The translations under genes were made by a program, and so were the position numbers. The notes below the pieces were generated by a model that was given only the letters and a program-made list of their open reading frames with translations, did not search any database and was not told the DNA's origin. A stretch of DNA of 34,406 nt, from the NCBI GenBank assembly GCA_947627535.1, contig CANQWM010000033.1, forward strand, positions 1 to 34,406, given 5' to 3'. This DNA comes from an uncultured Acetatifactor sp. (lineage in GTDB: Bacteria; Bacillota; Clostridia; Lachnospirales; Lachnospiraceae). Each line of letters opens with the position of its first letter. Position 1 is the stretch's first letter. Shown here one piece after another: positions 32,377 to 34,406 of this stretch.

Positions 32377-32389
32377 GTGCAAATTGCAC
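32377..32389. repeat. Perfect 13-base palindrome upstream of the aminotransferase promoter
   Basis: GTGCAA (32377-32382), central A, TTGCAC (32384-32389). The TTGCAC/GTGCAA half-site recurs in the near-palindrome over the -35 (32320-32331), about 57 bases away. Candidate operator pair; function inferred only from symmetry and place. Confidence 0.45.
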
Positions 32390-32461
32390 CCGCCATACCT
32401 GGTTTCGCAGGATACACCTGTCAGAGCCCGCCATGGGACGGACATATTTAAATATTTAAAA

Positions 32462-32489
32462 AGAGGATATCCCGTCCGGAACATCCTCT
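32462..32489 (-). terminator. Rho-independent terminator of rny
   Basis: Minus strand: 12-bp stem (arms 32478-32489 and 32462-32473, two G.T pairs) with a four-base loop, then TTTTTAAAT. It starts about 70 bases after the rny stop. Confidence 0.9.
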
Positions 32490-32557
32490 CTTCTCTCCCG
32501 CCTGCGCGGTTCTGTCGTTGTAAAATTTTCAAGTGAAATCCTAAACTGGCGATGGCA

Positions 32558-34111
32558 TTACTTGGCGTAATCGATCACGCGGCTCTCGCGGATCACATTC
32601 ACCTTGATCTGTCCGGGATATTCCAGTTCAGCTTCAATCTGCTTGGAAATATCGCGGGCGAGCAGCACCATGTCGGCATCTGAGATCTGCTCGGGCACGA
32701 CCATCACACGAACTTCACGACCAGCCTGAATAGCAAAAGATTTGTCTACACCTTTGAAATTGTTTGTGATTTCCTCTAACTGGGTCAGCCTGCTGGTATA
32801 AGTTTCCAGCGTCTCCCTTCTTGCTCCCGGTCTCGCAGCGGATATCGTATCGGCAGCTTGTACAATACATGCGATCAGAGACGTAGGCTCCACATCTCCG
32901 TGGTGGGATTCCACAGCGTTGATAACGGTTGCGTTCTCCTTGTACTTCCGGCAGAGTTCAACACCGAGCTGGATATGAGAGCCCTCCATCTCGTGGTCCA
33001 CCGCCTTGCCGATGTCATGAAGAAGCCCGGCTCTTTTTGCGAGCCTTACGTCCAGTCCCAGTTCGGAAGCAAGCAGCCCCGAGAGCTGTGCGACCTCGAT
33101 GGAATGCTTCAAAGCGTTCTGTCCGTAACTGGTTCTAAACTTCATCTTGCCCAGCAGTCTGACAAGCTCGGGGTGAATGCCGTGTACGCCTACCTCCAGC
33201 GTAGCGGCTTCGCCTTCCTCCTTCATCATGACCTCCACTTCCTTCTGGGCCTTCTCCACCATTTCCTCAATTCTGGCGGGATGGATCCGTCCGTCAACGA
33301 TCAGTTTTTCCAGAGCGATCCTTGCCACCTCACGGCGGATGGGATCAAAACCGGACAGGATAACCGCTTCCGGCGTGTCATCAATGATCAGGTCCACGCC
33401 CGTCATCGTCTCGAGCGTCCGGATATTGCGGCCTTCCCGGCCAATAATCCTTCCCTTCATCTCATCGCTGGGAAGCTGTACGACGGAGATGGTAGTCTCA
33501 GAGACATGATCCGCTGCGCATCTCTGGATCGCAGATACCACATACTCCTTCGCCTTTTTGTCCGCTTCTTCTTTGGCCCGACTCTCCATTTCCTTGATCA
33601 TCACGGCCGTTTCATGCTTTACTTCATCTTCAACAATTTTCAATAAGTAGTCTTTTGCCTGTTCAGAGGTTAATCCTGAAATTCTTTCCAGTTCCTTTAC
33701 GCGCTGTTCGTTCAGCTTTGCGACCTCCTCCTTCAGCTTATTGAGGGATTCTTCCTTCGCCGCCAAACTGTTCTCACGCTTTTCAAGCGCTTCCGCCTTC
33801 TTGTCGATGTTCTCCTCTTTCTGCTGGACTCTGCGCTCGGATCGCTGAACCTCCGCCCTCCGTTCCTTGACCTCCTTATCGAGTTCATTCTTCGCACGGA
33901 TGGATTCTTCCTTCACCTCCAGAAGCGACTCTCGTTTCTTTTCTTCCGCAGTCTTCAGAGCATCGTCAATGATCTCTCTCGCCTTTTCCTCTGCGTTGCC
34001 GATGGTTGCGGCCGATGACTTTTTCTGATATCTGGAATATACCCGGATCGTCAGCGGCACCGCAATCACGCATGCGGCGGCGAAAGCTATCAATGCAATA
34101 ATAGCTTCCAT
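32558..34111 (-). CDS. rny: Ribonuclease Y
   Basis: 517 aa, close to the usual 520. N-terminal TM (about 4-20), a long coiled coil (about 40-165) rich in Glu/Lys, KH RNA-binding domain with [15 protein letters not shown] (GxxG-like loop), and HD domain with [12 protein letters not shown] and ESHHGDVEP. It is the membrane-bound endonuclease that starts mRNA turnover in many Firmicutes. AAGGAGGTG lies upstream of the ATG, inside a small hairpin. It is monocistronic: own promoter and strong terminator. Confidence 0.98.
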   Translation of the reverse strand: MEAIIALIAFAAACVIAVPLTIRVYSRYQKKSSAATIGNAEEKAREIIDDALKTAEEKKRESLLEVKEESIRAKNELDKEVKERRAEVQRSERRVQQKEENIDKKAEALEKRENSLAAKEESLNKLKEEVAKLNEQRVKELERISGLTSEQAKDYLLKIVEDEVKHETAVMIKEMESRAKEEADKKAKEYVVSAIQRCAADHVSETTISVVQLPSDEMKGRIIGREGRNIRTLETMTGVDLIIDDTPEAVILSGFDPIRREVARIALEKLIVDGRIHPARIEEMVEKAQKEVEVMMKEEGEAATLEVGVHGIHPELVRLLGKMKFRTSYGQNALKHSIEVAQLSGLLASELGLDVRLAKRAGLLHDIGKAVDHEMEGSHIQLGVELCRKYKENATVINAVESHHGDVEPTSLIACIVQAADTISAARPGARRETLETYTSRLTQLEEITNNFKGVDKSFAIQAGREVRVMVVPEQISDADMVLLARDISKQIEAELEYPGQIKVNVIRESRVIDYAK

Positions 34112-34115
34112 CTAC

Positions 34116-34128
34116 AGGAGCACCTCCT
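34116..34128 (-). promoter_or_regulatory. Hairpin enclosing the rny Shine-Dalgarno
   Basis: AGGAG (34124-34128 complement) pairs perfectly with CTCCT (34116-34120 complement) across a three-base GTG loop, burying the core of the ribosome binding site four bases before the ATG. It is small (five pairs), so at most a modest brake on initiation. Confidence 0.5.
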
Positions 34129-34252
34129 TATTAAATTTTCATTGTACACTTTGCCGCGCGCCGCTCCTGCTGGCCGCGGTCTACATAGAATGTATGTACC
34201 TGCCCCTTTTGGAGCGCTGAAAACATTCTAACAAGCAACCTACAACACTTCA

Positions 34253-34281
34253 ATTTTATATGCACTTTTCCATAATGTCAA
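34253..34281 (-). promoter_or_regulatory. Near-consensus promoter of rny
   Basis: Minus strand: perfect -35 TTGACA (34276-34281), 17-base spacer, -10 TAAAAT (34253-34258). The leader is about 135 bases and includes the hairpin over the ribosome binding site. The rest of 34112-34406 shows no gene. Confidence 0.85.
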
Positions 34282-34292
34282 GTAAAAGATTG

Positions 34293-34316
34293 CGTTCGGT
34301 TTTCCCGTTCGGTTTT
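34293..34316. repeat. 11-bp direct repeat upstream of the rny promoter
   Basis: CGTTCGGTTTT at 34293-34303 and 34306-34316, a 13-base period. An inverted partial copy, GAACCGAAA, occurs at 34372-34380. The pair lies 12-35 bases upstream of the -35 box, the place for an activator or UP-like element. Confidence 0.6.
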
Positions 34317-34406
34317 TAAACAGGCAGCAACCCGACTTCCGTCGTAGTACTAGGATTTTTCCGTCGTTTTTGAACCGAAAGTCATCTATGGCTTATCAGG
34401 AAATTC

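Noticed and set aside
32183..32557. T-box or amino-acid riboswitch before the aminotransferase
   Set aside because: No T-box sequence, specifier-loop structure or terminator appears in the leader; only the promoter, palindromes and the rny terminator were found.

Overview
The window reads as an endospore-forming, amino-acid-sensing, moderately GC-rich Clostridia chromosome, most likely a Lachnospiraceae member (genus not resolvable by eye). This rests on an alpha/beta-type SASP, a SpoIIM-like protein beside a NUDIX ADP-ribose pyrophosphatase as in Bacillus, a pyrH-frr-uppS-cdsA-dxr-rseP envelope operon, ribonuclease Y, an AgrC/AgrA-like pair and large hybrid histidine kinases. Almost everything lies on the minus strand; only the AgrC-like kinase, the SASP and a DAHP synthase are on the plus strand. 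No insertion sequence, tRNA, rRNA or CRISPR array was seen.

Region 1 (1-3570) is visibly AT-richer than the rest. It holds an Imm11/DUF1629-like protein, a lipoprotein and small uncharacterised proteins, with a stop-broken gene remnant between them. It looks like a leftover immunity/polymorphic-toxin locus. It has its own promoter and is closed by a hairpin at the left edge.

Region 2 (3541-15304) is the most unusual part: a compact minus-strand operon made only of signalling genes. In transcription order it encodes an RpfG-like receiver/HD-GYP c-di-GMP phosphodiesterase, a multi-TM RpfC-like hybrid kinase with an HPt, a second multi-TM hybrid kinase fused at its C-terminus to a complete DegV (fatty-acid-binding, FakB-like) domain, an orphan family-3 amino-acid-binding lipoprotein, a giant hybrid kinase with two tandem extracellular Cache domains and an HPt, and a lone CheY-like receiver. 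No DNA-binding output and no transporter permease is present. The likely output is c-di-GMP hydrolysis plus the stand-alone receiver. The inputs look like amino acids and, speculatively, fatty acids.

Region 3 (15300-18491) has a divergent LytTR response regulator/GHKL kinase pair with two readable promoters, then a SASP gene with a sigma-G-like promoter and a strong terminator.

Region 4 (18501-27580) is a long minus-strand envelope operon. In transcription order it runs NodB deacetylase, bactofilin, pyrH, frr, uppS, cdsA, dxr, rseP, a degenerate PP2C-like protein and a soluble Hanks-type kinase with YRD/DMG motifs. Tight spacing and stop/start overlaps suggest cotranscription and link cell-wall modification, the cytoskeleton, isoprenoid and phospholipid supply and intramembrane proteolysis.

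Region 5 (27634-34406) contains a FeoB-associated-type Cys-rich miniprotein, a KTSC-domain protein, DAHP synthase, SpoIIM, NUDIX, a class I aminotransferase with palindromes near its promoter, and rny with a near-consensus promoter and its Shine-Dalgarno inside a small hairpin.
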